Part shown: piece after piece, positions 51,255 to 59,291 of the stretch
How positions within the stretch are numbered: position 1 is the stretch's first letter
How the letters are laid out: each line of letters starts with the position of its first letter
NCBI RefSeq assembly: GCF_042433895.1
Contig: NZ_JBHLUA010000022.1
Span: 30,943-94,942, forward strand
Direction of reading: 5' to 3'
Length of the DNA stretch: 64,000 nucleotides
DNA from: Mesonia maritima
Lineage (GTDB): Bacteria > Bacteroidota > Bacteroidia > Flavobacteriales > Flavobacteriaceae
Program-made: the position numbers and the translations under genes
Notes under the pieces: model-generated
Databases searched by the model: none
Seen by the model: the letters and a program-made list of their open reading frames with translations, nothing else
What the model was told of the DNA's origin: nothing

Positions 51255-52013
51255 TTATCTATTTAAAAATGTAACGGCAGATTTTACTTGTGTGAATCCG
51301 TTTTCGATGGCGACAAAAATTCGCTCTCTAAACGATTGATCTAGTTCTGCTTCTACGTTTTGCAATAAAGCTTGCGCATTAACTTTATTACGGTTTTCTT
51401 TAAAAATATCTCGCGTTCTAATTTCTAATTGAGCTTCTTTTATGAGGGCGTCGATTTCTGCATCGGTTACCTCACGGTTTTTACTAAGCTCTTTTACGTG
51501 GTCGACTACTTCTTGAGCTTTTTTATCGATTTGTTGAACGAGAAATAATTCGTGAGCTTCTTCTGGCGTTGTTTCTTGTTCGGTAATTACTACCTCAACC
51601 GGTGTTGATTTTTTTGGTGTAGCAATTTCTTGAACTTCTTTTTTTAATTTTTCTGAAGTTTTAGTCGATTTTAATTCTTCTGGAGAATCGATTACATTTA
51701 CAATATCATGATCTTTTTCAGGAATTATTTCTTCGGAAAAGTTTTCTTCAGCATCAATTTTTTGAACCGATTTTTCTTCAACTATAATCTCAGTTGATTG
51801 AATTTCAGGTTGATTAGTTTTAAATAATAACGTACTGATTAGTATTCCAGCTATAAAACTGGCAGCCAATCCTAACCACCATATTTTTTTTGTTGATTTT
51901 TGTTCCTTTTCAGCTAACTTATCAGAAAGTTTTTCCCAACTTTTATCTGAAGGCGTTAACCTTCTCTCTTCCAGCTTATTTTTTATATTTTTATCGAAAT
52001 TATTCATCTGCAT
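51255..52013 (-). CDS. Membrane-anchored anti-sigma factor (putative)
   Basis: The 252-residue protein has a cytoplasmic start (NNFDKNIKNKLEERRLTPSDKSWEKLSDKL), one transmembrane helix (about 45-65, WLGLAASFIAGILISTLLF) and a long charged extracytoplasmic region. The cytoplasmic segment should bind the sigma factor; its gene overlaps the sigma gene by 14 bases and immediately follows it, the standard ECF arrangement. No zinc HxxxCxxC anti-sigma motif is present, so assignment rests on context and topology. The periplasmic part has a helical segment (residues 170-230). Confidence 0.8.
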   Translation of the reverse strand: MQMNNFDKNIKNKLEERRLTPSDKSWEKLSDKLAEKEQKSTKKIWWLGLAASFIAGILISTLLFKTNQPEIQSTEIIVEEKSVQKIDAEENFSEEIIPEKDHDIVNVIDSPEELKSTKTSEKLKKEVQEIATPKKSTPVEVVITEQETTPEEAHELFLVQQIDKKAQEVVDHVKELSKNREVTDAEIDALIKEAQLEIRTRDIFKENRNKVNAQALLQNVEAELDQSFRERIFVAIENGFTQVKSAVTFLNR

Positions 52014-52566
52014 TTCCTTCTTTAACGTGGTTTCTTAACCGATCCTGTAATAATTTTCGCGCTTTTGCCAACTGTGATTTTGAAGTTCCTTCAGTAATAT
52101 TGAGCAATTCAGCAATTTCTTTGTGTTTGTAACCTTCTACCACATACATTACAAATACAATCTTGTAGCCTTCCGGTAATTTATCAATTTCCGTTTGTAT
52201 ATAATCGATCTCTGAATCGGGTTGAAAACTATCGGCTAACAATACTGATTTTGAATATTCTACATCTTCAGAAAATTGAAACTTTTTATGGCTTCGTAAA
52301 AAACTAATGGCTTCTCGAACCATTATTTTCCGAATCCAGCCTTCAAAACTTCCTTCGTTTTTAAAAGTCTTTAAATGGGTGAATACTTTTAAAAAAGCTT
52401 TCAGCATTACATCTTCAGCAAAATGTGTATCTTTTATATACATTCTGCAAACGCTTAACATTTTTGGTGCGTAACGTTCGTAAATGGTTTGTTGTGCAGC
52501 TCTATTTTTGTTGAGTGCTTTTTTTATTAACCTTTTTTCGTTGGTATGTAAATGAATTACTTTCAC
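52000..52566 (-). CDS. ECF-family RNA polymerase sigma factor
   Basis: The 188-residue protein has sigma region 2 (residues 20-85: QQTIYERYAPKMLSVCRMY, then HFAEDVMLKAFLKVF) and region 4 (125-180: DKLPEGYKIVFVMYVVEGYKHKEIAELL and SKSQLAKARKLLQ), with a linker between. It is in the ECF group with a membrane anti-sigma partner. The start codon is GTG at 52566; an ECF-type promoter lies 24 bases upstream, suggesting autoregulation. It probably drives the downstream barrel proteins in response to envelope cues. Confidence 0.9.
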   Translation of the reverse strand: MKVIHLHTNEKRLIKKALNKNRAAQQTIYERYAPKMLSVCRMYIKDTHFAEDVMLKAFLKVFTHLKTFKNEGSFEGWIRKIMVREAISFLRSHKKFQFSEDVEYSKSVLLADSFQPDSEIDYIQTEIDKLPEGYKIVFVMYVVEGYKHKEIAELLNITEGTSKSQLAKARKLLQDRLRNHVKEGNADE

Positions 52567-52589
52567 CTAATTTTTTACAGGGTTCTATT

Positions 52590-52622
52590 TATATAGACGC
52601 GCAATTTTTAAAAAAGGTTGCC
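52590..52622 (-). promoter_or_regulatory. ECF-type promoter of the sigma-factor operon
   Basis: Leftward the sequence has GGCAACC (52622-52616), a 16-base spacer, and CGTCTATATA (52599-52590). AAC in the -35 and CGTC in the -10 with a 16-17-base spacer are the hallmarks of ECF-dependent promoters. It lies 24 bases before the sigma GTG and differs wholly from the housekeeping TAnnTTTG type, so the sigma factor most likely controls its own operon. Confidence 0.8.
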
Positions 52623-52636
52623 TGGAATTAAAAAAA

Positions 52637-53614
52637 TTATTTTTTTCTATCGATTACATAATTCATCATTAAGAGCAATGAATCTTTATAAGGAGAGTCT
52701 GGATAAGGTTTTAACATTGAAAACGCTTCTTCTTGAAAAGCTTTCATTTTTTCTTCAGCATACCGTAAACCGCCGCTATCTTTTACAAACTGAATAACTT
52801 CTTTTACGCGCTTTTTATCTTTATTATGATTTTTAACCGAATTAATGAGCCAACGTTTTTCTTTTTCTGAAGAATTATTTAGGGTATAAATTAACGGAAG
52901 CGTCATTTTTTGCTCCTTTATATCAATACCTGTGGGTTTTCCTATTTTATCTTCTCCGTAGTCAAACAAATCGTCTTTTATTTGAAACGCCATCCCGATA
53001 AGTTCGCCGAATTTCCGCATCCGTTCTACGTGTTTCGAGTCGGGTTTTACCGAAGCCGCGCCTAAACTGCAACAAGCAGCAATTAACGTAGCGGTCTTTT
53101 GCCGAATGATATCGTAATATATTTCTTCAGTAATATCGAGTTTTCTGGCCTTTTCAATTTGAAGTAATTCGCCTTCACTCATTTCGCGAACAGCAACTGA
53201 AATTATTTTCAGCAGATCGAAATCGTTATTATCAATAGAAAGTAATAAACCTTTAGAAAGCAAATAATCGCCTACTAGAACGGCAATTTTATTTTTCCAT
53301 AGTGCATTTATGGAAAAAAAACCGCGTCGTCGGTTGCTATCATCTACAACATCATCATGTACTAAAGTTGCGGTATGGATTAATTCAATAACCGAAGCCC
53401 CGCGATATGTACGTTCATTAACTTCGCCACCGGAAACCATTTTAGAAACCAAAAAAACAAACATAGGTCGCATTTGTTTGCCTTTTCGATTGACGACGTA
53501 ATGAGTTATTTTATTTAACAAAGCCACACGGGAAGACATAGAAAGGGAAAACTTTTTTTCAAAAAGTTCCATTTCAAAATCGATAGGCTGTTTTATTTGC
53601 GCTATGGGTTTCAT
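52637..53614 (-). CDS. Polyprenyl diphosphate synthase
   Basis: I start at ATG 53614; the frame runs to a TTG at 53623 that lies in the promoter -7 box. The 325-residue trans-prenyltransferase has the first Asp-rich motif HDDVVDDSNRRRG, GDYLLSKG, and the second motif QIKDDLFDY. It makes a long-chain polyprenyl diphosphate, probably the menaquinone side chain, from IPP and a shorter allylic primer. The residue composition before the first motif does not allow reliable chain-length prediction. Confidence 0.92.
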   Translation of the reverse strand: MKPIAQIKQPIDFEMELFEKKFSLSMSSRVALLNKITHYVVNRKGKQMRPMFVFLVSKMVSGGEVNERTYRGASVIELIHTATLVHDDVVDDSNRRRGFFSINALWKNKIAVLVGDYLLSKGLLLSIDNNDFDLLKIISVAVREMSEGELLQIEKARKLDITEEIYYDIIRQKTATLIAACCSLGAASVKPDSKHVERMRKFGELIGMAFQIKDDLFDYGEDKIGKPTGIDIKEQKMTLPLIYTLNNSSEKEKRWLINSVKNHNKDKKRVKEVIQFVKDSGGLRYAEEKMKAFQEEAFSMLKPYPDSPYKDSLLLMMNYVIDRKK

Positions 53615-53620
53615 TGAACG

Positions 53621-53628
53621 CAAAGATA
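53621..53628 (-). promoter_or_regulatory. Promoter -7 box for the polyprenyl synthase gene
   Basis: Leftward TATCTTTG, an exact TAnnTTTG match; its last base lies only 6 bases before the ATG at 53614, so the transcript would be leaderless or nearly so. Confidence 0.65.
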
Positions 53629-53781
53629 CTATTTAGCACCATATAAAAAAGTAGATTCCCTTTTGAATCTAGAATATAGTAACCTCTATACTCACTATTC
53701 GTCTTTTTCTAAATAGGTAAGCATTTTATTTAAAAGTTTGAAAAACTACTTTTAAAACTCACAAGTTTTAAGCAAAAAAAA

Positions 53782-53802
53782 CGTCTACAAAACTTGTAGA
53801 CG
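53782..53802 (-). terminator. Rho-independent terminator
   Basis: A 9-bp stem CGTCTACAA/TTGTAGACG (53782-53790 with 53794-53802) with a 3-base loop, followed leftward by eight T. It sits 26 bases beyond the stop of the T9SS gene. Confidence 0.8.
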
Positions 53803-53827
53803 CTTTTGAAATTACATATCTAAGAAC

Positions 53828-54721
53828 TTATTTCTTTACAAACTTGAAAGATTTAGTTTCATTATTCACAGAAACTTTAGTTAAGTAAACACCACTACTT
53901 AAGGCATTTAAATCAATATTCCCTGAAGTTGAATTAACATTTTCTGAGATAACTTGTTGTCCTAAAATATTAAAAATCGCAACATTTCCAATTTGAGAAT
54001 CACTATTCATAACCAATTGATTATTTTGTGTGTAGTGACTAAAAGAAACAGTTTCAAAATCTTTCGTACTCAACATGTCACTATAGGTAATATTATCAAC
54101 AAAATATTCTGAGTCACCAGCAGTTAAAAAACCAAGCGATCCAACTGATGTTCCTCCCCAAAATGTTCCAGTATATAAAACTGTATCATCAACATAATAA
54201 ATTATTTCATTATCAACAAAATTTAAATTGATTTTCAAATTTGCAAAAGTTTGATTTGCTATGGAAGTAGATGCTACAATAGCAAGTTGACCACCTGACG
54301 GAGCAATAATATTTATTTCTCCATTAAAAATTGCTACCCGAGTGGTCGTATTCCCTTGAGAATCATTAATAAAATAATCAATTTCACCAACGGTAGCATC
54401 AGCTGCATAAATATCTACGGCAAACTCCATACTATCAGCATTAGAATCTATAGATCCACTAACGTCATATGTTGGACCAGCAATATTTCCATCTGGAATG
54501 GCACTTTGATCATCTAAACCTAATTTTAATGCATAAGCGCCCTCAGAAGCTTGTTCATCAGAAACAGTTACAAAATAAGAATAATCAGGATTCACAACCC
54601 AAGTGGATTGTCCATCTATTTCACCTAAAGTATAACCTTCTGAAGATTCAAAAGACGTGTCTTGTGCTTGCGTAGCAATTGAAAAAATCATTGCAATAGC
54701 TAAAAATGTAATTTTTTTCAT
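53828..54721 (-). CDS. Secreted protein of unknown function with T9SS sorting domain
   Basis: I start at ATG 54721, since the longer frame adds only MKLKTNK before the signal peptide. The 297-residue protein has a signal peptide (FSIATQAQD), a concanavalin-like beta-sandwich region (about 20-215; DTSFESSEGYTLGEIDGQSTW), and a type A sorting tail (NVAIFNILGQQVISENV to KFVKK). The fold resembles LamG or other jelly-roll domains that bind glycans, judged from the alternating pattern only. It should be exposed at the surface. Single gene with its own terminator. Confidence 0.75.
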   Translation of the reverse strand: MKKITFLAIAMIFSIATQAQDTSFESSEGYTLGEIDGQSTWVVNPDYSYFVTVSDEQASEGAYALKLGLDDQSAIPDGNIAGPTYDVSGSIDSNADSMEFAVDIYAADATVGEIDYFINDSQGNTTTRVAIFNGEINIIAPSGGQLAIVASTSIANQTFANLKINLNFVDNEIIYYVDDTVLYTGTFWGGTSVGSLGFLTAGDSEYFVDNITYSDMLSTKDFETVSFSHYTQNNQLVMNSDSQIGNVAIFNILGQQVISENVNSTSGNIDLNALSSGVYLTKVSVNNETKSFKFVKK

Positions 54722-54968
54722 TTTATTTGTTTTTAGTTTCACTTTATTTATTGATAAAAGTAGTATAATAGCAATTACTAACCAAATATTTTAATATTTT
54801 TTTAATATAACTGATGTGTAAATAACTTCTAAAAAATACAATCCGTTAAAGGACAAATATTTAACTAATAGAGTTGAAAATTAAAAAAGTCCGTCTTTTA
54901 CCGTTATTTCAAGAAGTAGCTCTAACCAACAAATAATTTACTATAACTTATAGTTGTTCCCATATATT

Positions 54969-56015
54969 TTATTTAGAAGACTTATTCGCTAATTGTCCGC
55001 AGGCTGCATCGATATCTTTTCCTCGGGATCTTCTTACTGTAACCGTAATTCCACTTTTCTCTAACGCATTTTGATAGCGATCTGTTATTTTGCTATCGGC
55101 TTGTTGAAACATTCCGTCATCTATTGGGTTGTATTCAATAATGTTTACTTTACAAGGAATTAACTTACAAAATTCAACTAACGCTTCAATATCACGTTGT
55201 GAATCATTTATATCTTTCCAAATTAAATATTCGTATGTAACTTTTTTATTCGTTTTTTGATACCAATAGAGTAATGATTCCTTTAAATCTTCTAACGGAA
55301 AGGTTTGATTAAAAGGCATCACTTGGGTTCTAACTTCATCAATCGCAGAATGAAGTGATAAAGCTAAATTAAATTTCACTTCATCGTCGGCAAGCTTTTT
55401 AATCATTTTAGGAACACCGGAAGTTGAAACTGTAATTCTTTTTGAAGACATTCCTAAACCTTCCGGAGAAGTGATCATTTCAATAGATTTGAGCACATTA
55501 TTGTAATTCATAAGTGGTTCTCCCATTCCCATGAATACAATATTAGATAGTGGTCGATTATTATATAATCTACTTTCTTGATCTATTGCTACTACCTGAT
55601 CGTAAATTTCATCAGGGTTTAAGTTTCGCATTCGTTTTAATTTTGCGGTCGCACAAAATTTACAATCTAAGCTACAACCTACTTGCGACGAAACACAAGC
55701 TGTTGTTCTTGAATAAGTAGGAATTAAAACTGATTCTACAGTAAAACCATCGTGAAGTTTCACGGCATTTTTTATCGTGCCGTCTTTACTCCGCTGCATT
55801 TCATCTACCTGAATGTGATTAATTACAAAATTCTCTTCTAGAATTTGACGCGTTTCTTTAGAAAGATTCGTCATTTCCTCGAAGGTATGAGCACCTTTAC
55901 TCCAAAGCCATTCATAGACTTGTTTTCCTCTAAAAGGTCGTTGACCGATTGAGATAAAGAAATCTTGCAATTGTTCTTTACTTAGTGCGCGTATATCTTT
56001 TTTCTTATTTTTCAC
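54969..56015 (-). CDS. rlmN: Dual-specificity rRNA/tRNA methyltransferase RlmN
   Basis: The 348-residue radical-SAM enzyme methylates C2 of A2503 in 23S rRNA (and A37 in some tRNAs). The cluster motif CSLDCKFC follows SSQVG, GMGEPLMNYNNVL and KRITVSTSGVPKMI are present, and the C-terminal catalytic cysteine lies in ACGQLANKS. The start is GTG at 56015; no ATG precedes the conserved ALSKEQLQDFF. An exact -7 box lies only 4 bases upstream, so the mRNA may lack a leader. Confidence 0.93.
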   Translation of the reverse strand: MKNKKKDIRALSKEQLQDFFISIGQRPFRGKQVYEWLWSKGAHTFEEMTNLSKETRQILEENFVINHIQVDEMQRSKDGTIKNAVKLHDGFTVESVLIPTYSRTTACVSSQVGCSLDCKFCATAKLKRMRNLNPDEIYDQVVAIDQESRLYNNRPLSNIVFMGMGEPLMNYNNVLKSIEMITSPEGLGMSSKRITVSTSGVPKMIKKLADDEVKFNLALSLHSAIDEVRTQVMPFNQTFPLEDLKESLLYWYQKTNKKVTYEYLIWKDINDSQRDIEALVEFCKLIPCKVNIIEYNPIDDGMFQQADSKITDRYQNALEKSGITVTVRRSRGKDIDAACGQLANKSSK

Positions 56016-56019
56016 GTTG

Positions 56020-56027
56020 CAAAGGTA
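56020..56027 (-). promoter_or_regulatory. rlmN promoter, -7 box
   Basis: Leftward TACCTTTG, an exact TAnnTTTG match, separated from the GTG start of rlmN by four bases. A transcription start a few bases downstream would coincide with the start codon. Confidence 0.65.
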
Positions 56028-56151
56028 TTAAACTTAACTGAGTTGTTTTCTTTTATTCCTTTTAGTCGAAAATTATTTTAAATATTCCTGATTTTATCTT
56101 TCACAAAGAAGAAATAAGCTCGCTCGTTTTATTTTAAGTGAATTTACTCTT

Positions 56152-56248
56152 GCGTTAGGGATGGAAGCGGCATCCTTTTTATTTATCGAAAACTTGTTTT
56201 AAAATAAATAAAAAGATACAGCGGACAGCCCGACCCGAAGGGAAACGC
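56152..56248. ncRNA. Structured intergenic element, possible flavobacterial RNA motif or dispersed repeat
   Basis: The region folds as a multi-branch structure: closing stem GCGTT (56152-56156) with AACGC (56244-56248); hairpin GGATG/CATCC (56159-56163 with 56171-56175); a long AU hairpin (56176-56186 with 56204-56214); and a small CCC-GAA-GGG hairpin (56234-56242). The conserved-looking cores GCGTTAGGGATGGAAGCGG and AGCGGACAGCCCGACC are, from memory, repeated in intergenic regions of many flavobacteria, perhaps corresponding to a published motif such as Flavo-1; I cannot verify that. Strand is not certain. It sits between rlmN and queA. Confidence 0.6.
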
Positions 56249-56266
56249 CCAAAACCATAGCTACAA

Positions 56267-56296
56267 AAAAGGCTACACAAAATTGCGCAGCCTTTA
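56267..56296 (-). terminator. queA terminator
   Basis: Leftward, AAAGGCTGCGCA pairs with TGTGTAGCCTTT (two G-U pairs) around a small loop, then six T. It begins 23 bases beyond the queA stop. Confidence 0.75.
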
Positions 56297-56318
56297 GAAA
56301 CTTTATAGAATCGATTAT

Positions 56319-57368
56319 TTATAAAATCAACATCGCGTCTCCATAAGAGTAAAATTTATATTCTTCCTTAACAGCTTCTTCGTAAGCGCGTTTCATTAAA
56401 TCATGTCCTGCAAATGCAGAAACCATCATTAACAAGGTAGATTTTGGCGTATGAAAATTCGTAATCATGCAATTGGCGATACTAAAGTCGTAAGGTGGAA
56501 AAATAAATTTATTGGTCCATCCCTTGAATTCATTTAATCGGCTATTTGAAGAAACTGAGCTTTCTAAAGAACGCATTACGGTAGTTCCCACAGCACAAAT
56601 TCTACGACGCTCTTCTAAACCTTTATTGATGATATTAGTTGCTTCTTTGGTAATTTCTGCTTCTTCGCTATCCATTTTATGTTTGGAAAGGTCTTCTACC
56701 TCTACCGGAGTAAAAGTTCCTAACCCAACGTGTAAAGTAACTTCGGTTAAGTTTACCCCTTTAATTTCCAGACGCTTTAATAAATGTTTTGAGAAGTGAA
56801 GTCCGGCAGTTGGCGCTGCAACAGCTCCTTCTTGTTTAGCGTAAATTGTTTGGTAACGCTCTGCATCATCTTCTTCTACATCACGTTTTATGTATTTTGG
56901 AAGCGGAGTTTCTCCTAATTCATTTAATTTTTTTCTGAACTCTTCGTAAGAACCATCATATAAAAACCGTAAGGTTCTTCCGCGAGAAGTGGTGTTGTCT
57001 ATAACTTCAGCTACTAAACTCTCATCTTCTCCAAAATATAATTTATTTCCAATTCTTATTTTTCTTGCCGGATCTACTAAAACATCCCAAAGGCGTGTTT
57101 CAGAATTTAATTCGCGAAGTAAAAAAACCTCGATTCTAGCGCCGGTTTTTTCTTTATTTCCGAAAAGACGCGCAGGAAAAACTTTGGTATTGTTTAATAC
57201 CATTACATCTTCCGGTTCAAAATAATCGATTAGATCTTTGAAAAGTTTGTGTTCTATGGTTTGTTCTTTGCGGTTTACCACCATTAAACGTGACTCATCA
57301 CGATTTTCTGAAGGGTATTCAGCTAAAAGATTTTTAGGCAGTTCAAAATCGAACTGTGAAAGTTTCAT
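56319..57368 (-). CDS. queA: S-adenosylmethionine:tRNA ribosyltransferase-isomerase
   Basis: The product of about 350 residues (ATG 57368; an ATG two codons earlier at 57374 is also possible) transfers and isomerises the SAM ribosyl group to preQ1-tRNA, giving epoxyqueuosine. The family start KLSQFDFELPKNLLAEYP, DESRLMV, VLNNTKVFPARLFG, GAVAAPTAGLHF, TLHVGLGTFTPV and FHTPKSTLLMMVSAF are present, and length is normal. It is preceded by a strong promoter and followed by a terminator, so it is monocistronic. Confidence 0.96.
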   Translation of the reverse strand: MKLSQFDFELPKNLLAEYPSENRDESRLMVVNRKEQTIEHKLFKDLIDYFEPEDVMVLNNTKVFPARLFGNKEKTGARIEVFLLRELNSETRLWDVLVDPARKIRIGNKLYFGEDESLVAEVIDNTTSRGRTLRFLYDGSYEEFRKKLNELGETPLPKYIKRDVEEDDAERYQTIYAKQEGAVAAPTAGLHFSKHLLKRLEIKGVNLTEVTLHVGLGTFTPVEVEDLSKHKMDSEEAEITKEATNIINKGLEERRRICAVGTTVMRSLESSVSSNSRLNEFKGWTNKFIFPPYDFSIANCMITNFHTPKSTLLMMVSAFAGHDLMKRAYEEAVKEEYKFYSYGDAMLIL

Positions 57369-57394
57369 TCCCATATTTAAAATTTTAAGAATCG

Positions 57395-57426
57395 CAAATA
57401 TACAATCTCTAGGTAGGGGTTGTCAA
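57395..57426 (-). promoter_or_regulatory. queA promoter
   Basis: Leftward, TTG (57426-57424) is followed after 21 bases by TATATTTG (57402-57395), both elements of the Bacteroidota -33/-7 promoter. It lies 20 bases before the first ATG. This is the best housekeeping-type promoter in the window. Confidence 0.75.
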
Positions 57427-57457
57427 GTAAATGGACAATTATTTAGAAAATAGATTT

Positions 57458-58684
57458 TTAGAGCGTGGTTTTAACGGAAAAACCAAGTGGTTTTAATACT
57501 TGCCAAAAATCTGGAAATGATTTTGAAACTACTTCTGCTTCTTCAATTTCAATAGGCACTTTCATACTTAACGGTGCAAAAGCCATTGCCATTCGATGAT
57601 CTTGATAAGTTTTTATTTTCTGATTTTCTTTTATTTCAGCTGAAGCTTTAACGTAAATACTTTCTGAAGTAATGGAAACTTTAGCACCTAATTTTCCCAA
57701 TTCATTTTTCAACGCTTGTAATCGGTCGGTTTCTTTTATTTTTAGTGTGCGTAAACCTTCCAGATGACAATCGATTTTCAAACCAAAACAAGTAACAGCA
57801 ATTGTTTGTGCCAAATCTGGAGAAGAAATAAGATTCGCTTTAAATACTTTTGGCAACTTATCAGTTCGGTTTTTCTTTAGCTGAATAGCGTTTCCATAAA
57901 AAGTGGTTTCTACACCAAATTCTTTAAAATAATCGGCTACTACTCGATCGCCTTGAATGCTATTTTCCCGAAAATTTGAGAGGGTAATTTCAGCTTGTTC
58001 ACTTAATGCTACGATGCTATAAAAATAGGATGCGGAACTCCAATCGGATTCAATTTCAATTTTAGTTAAAATATTTTTAGCTGGTTTAATTGTAATTATA
58101 TTTTCTTTGAAAGTGGTTTTTATATTGAGTTTTTCAAGAAAAGCCAGCGTCATATTAATATAAGAAACGGAAGTTGGTTTATTTTTTAACTGAATTGTTA
58201 ATCCGTTTTGTAACGAGGGAGCGATTAGCATTAGTGCTGTTATATATTGGCTACTTACAGTTGCATCTATTTCCACTAGATTTTTTTCTATTCTTTTTCC
58301 TGAAATTTTCAATGGCGGAAAACCTTCTTCTTTTTCATATTCAATTTTAGCGTCTAATGCTCGTAAAGCTTCTACCAAAATTTTTATAGGTCGCTCTTGC
58401 ATTCGGTTACTTCCTGTCAACAGAATTTCACTATTTTCTTTTTGAGCGAAATAAGCAGTTAAAAAACGCATTGCGGTTCCGGCGTGGTGAATATCGATGA
58501 CCTTTTCTTCAGTTTTTAAAGAGTTTTGAAGCACTTTCGTATCATCACAATTTGAAAGATTCTGGAGACTAATTTTGGGATAAATTGCTTGAAGAATAAG
58601 TAATCGATTCGATTCGCTTTTGGAACCGGTAATTTGAATTTGTCCTTTAATTTCTTTGGAGTAATTGCTGAGTAACAAATTCAT
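57458..58684 (-). CDS. aroA: 3-phosphoshikimate 1-carboxyvinyltransferase (EPSP synthase)
   Basis: The 408-residue enzyme joins PEP to shikimate-3-phosphate. SKSESNRLLI begins the first domain, KETDRLQALKNEL and YQDHRMAMAFA mark the second; NCDDTKVL is also typical. The PEP loop, normally LGNAGTAMRP, reads HHAGTAMRF: His67 in the place of E. coli Asn94, and Phe74 in the place of Pro101. That departs from class I enzymes and may affect PEP or inhibitor binding, although it may be normal in this phylum. It precedes a small membrane-protein gene on the same strand upstream by 7 bases. Confidence 0.93.
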   Translation of the reverse strand: MNLLLSNYSKEIKGQIQITGSKSESNRLLILQAIYPKISLQNLSNCDDTKVLQNSLKTEEKVIDIHHAGTAMRFLTAYFAQKENSEILLTGSNRMQERPIKILVEALRALDAKIEYEKEEGFPPLKISGKRIEKNLVEIDATVSSQYITALMLIAPSLQNGLTIQLKNKPTSVSYINMTLAFLEKLNIKTTFKENIITIKPAKNILTKIEIESDWSSASYFYSIVALSEQAEITLSNFRENSIQGDRVVADYFKEFGVETTFYGNAIQLKKNRTDKLPKVFKANLISSPDLAQTIAVTCFGLKIDCHLEGLRTLKIKETDRLQALKNELGKLGAKVSITSESIYVKASAEIKENQKIKTYQDHRMAMAFAPLSMKVPIEIEEAEVVSKSFPDFWQVLKPLGFSVKTTL

Positions 58685-58691
58685 ATAAAAA

Positions 58692-58961
58692 TTATTGGTA
58701 TTTCTTTTCTTCTCTTTTCAGCTTTCCTCTAAATTGTAAAAAAACGACTACAAAACCGTAGCAAAATCCACCGATGATATTCGCGATGATAAATCTTATA
58801 ATTTGGTTAGTTGAAGAAAGTTTTGCTTGCGCGAATTGATTAAAATCGAATTCATAACTAAAACCGCAATCGATTATATTATAAATTACGATAAATGCAA
58901 GCGCTAAAATAATTACCGATTTCCAAAAACCTTTTGTATTTACTACTTTTTTAATGTTCAT
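58692..58961 (-). CDS. Small membrane protein of unknown function
   Basis: The 89-residue protein has two predicted transmembrane helices (about 14-30, SVIILALAFIVIYNII; and about 56-74, FIIANIIGGFCYGFVVV) with a short extracytoplasmic loop between and a basic C-terminal tail (RGKLKREEKKYQ). No family recognised. It sits between the mazG-like gene (1 base gap) and aroA (7 bases) and probably shares their transcript. Confidence 0.75.
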   Translation of the reverse strand: MNIKKVVNTKGFWKSVIILALAFIVIYNIIDCGFSYEFDFNQFAQAKLSSTNQIIRFIIANIIGGFCYGFVVVFLQFRGKLKREEKKYQ

Positions 58962-58962
58962 A

Positions 58963-59289
58963 TTATTGTAGTTTCTTGTTTTGTTGGTGACGGTCGTGAT
59001 CGCGTTTTGTTTTTAACTGCAATTTTTTATCGAATGCTTCTTGAAGATTAATTCCGGTTTGGTTGGCTAGGCAAAGAACAACGAAAACGACATCGGCTAA
59101 TTCTTCGCCTAAATCTTTGTTTTTATCGCTTTCTTTTTCGCTTTGTTCTCCGTAACGACGAGCGATTATTCTGGCGACTTCACCTACTTCTTCCGTAAGT
59201 TGAGCCATATTGGTGAGTTCATTAAAATATCGAACTCCGTGTTCTTTAATCCATTTATCTACCGCAACTTGCGCATCTTCAATATTCAT
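58963..59289 (-). CDS. MazG-like nucleotide pyrophosphohydrolase
   Basis: The 108-residue all-alpha NTP-PPase has the MazG Mg-binding pattern: EEVGEVARIIARRYGEQ followed by GEELADVVFVVL (the ExxE...ExxD arrangement). Such single-domain enzymes hydrolyse (d)NTPs, including noncanonical ones, to monophosphates. The start ATG lies 2 bases after the stop of a degraded gene fragment, so the preceding gene in this operon has been lost. It is followed at once by the small membrane protein gene. Confidence 0.88.
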   Translation of the reverse strand: MNIEDAQVAVDKWIKEHGVRYFNELTNMAQLTEEVGEVARIIARRYGEQSEKESDKNKDLGEELADVVFVVLCLANQTGINLQEAFDKKLQLKTKRDHDRHQQNKKLQ

Positions 59290-59291
59290 AA

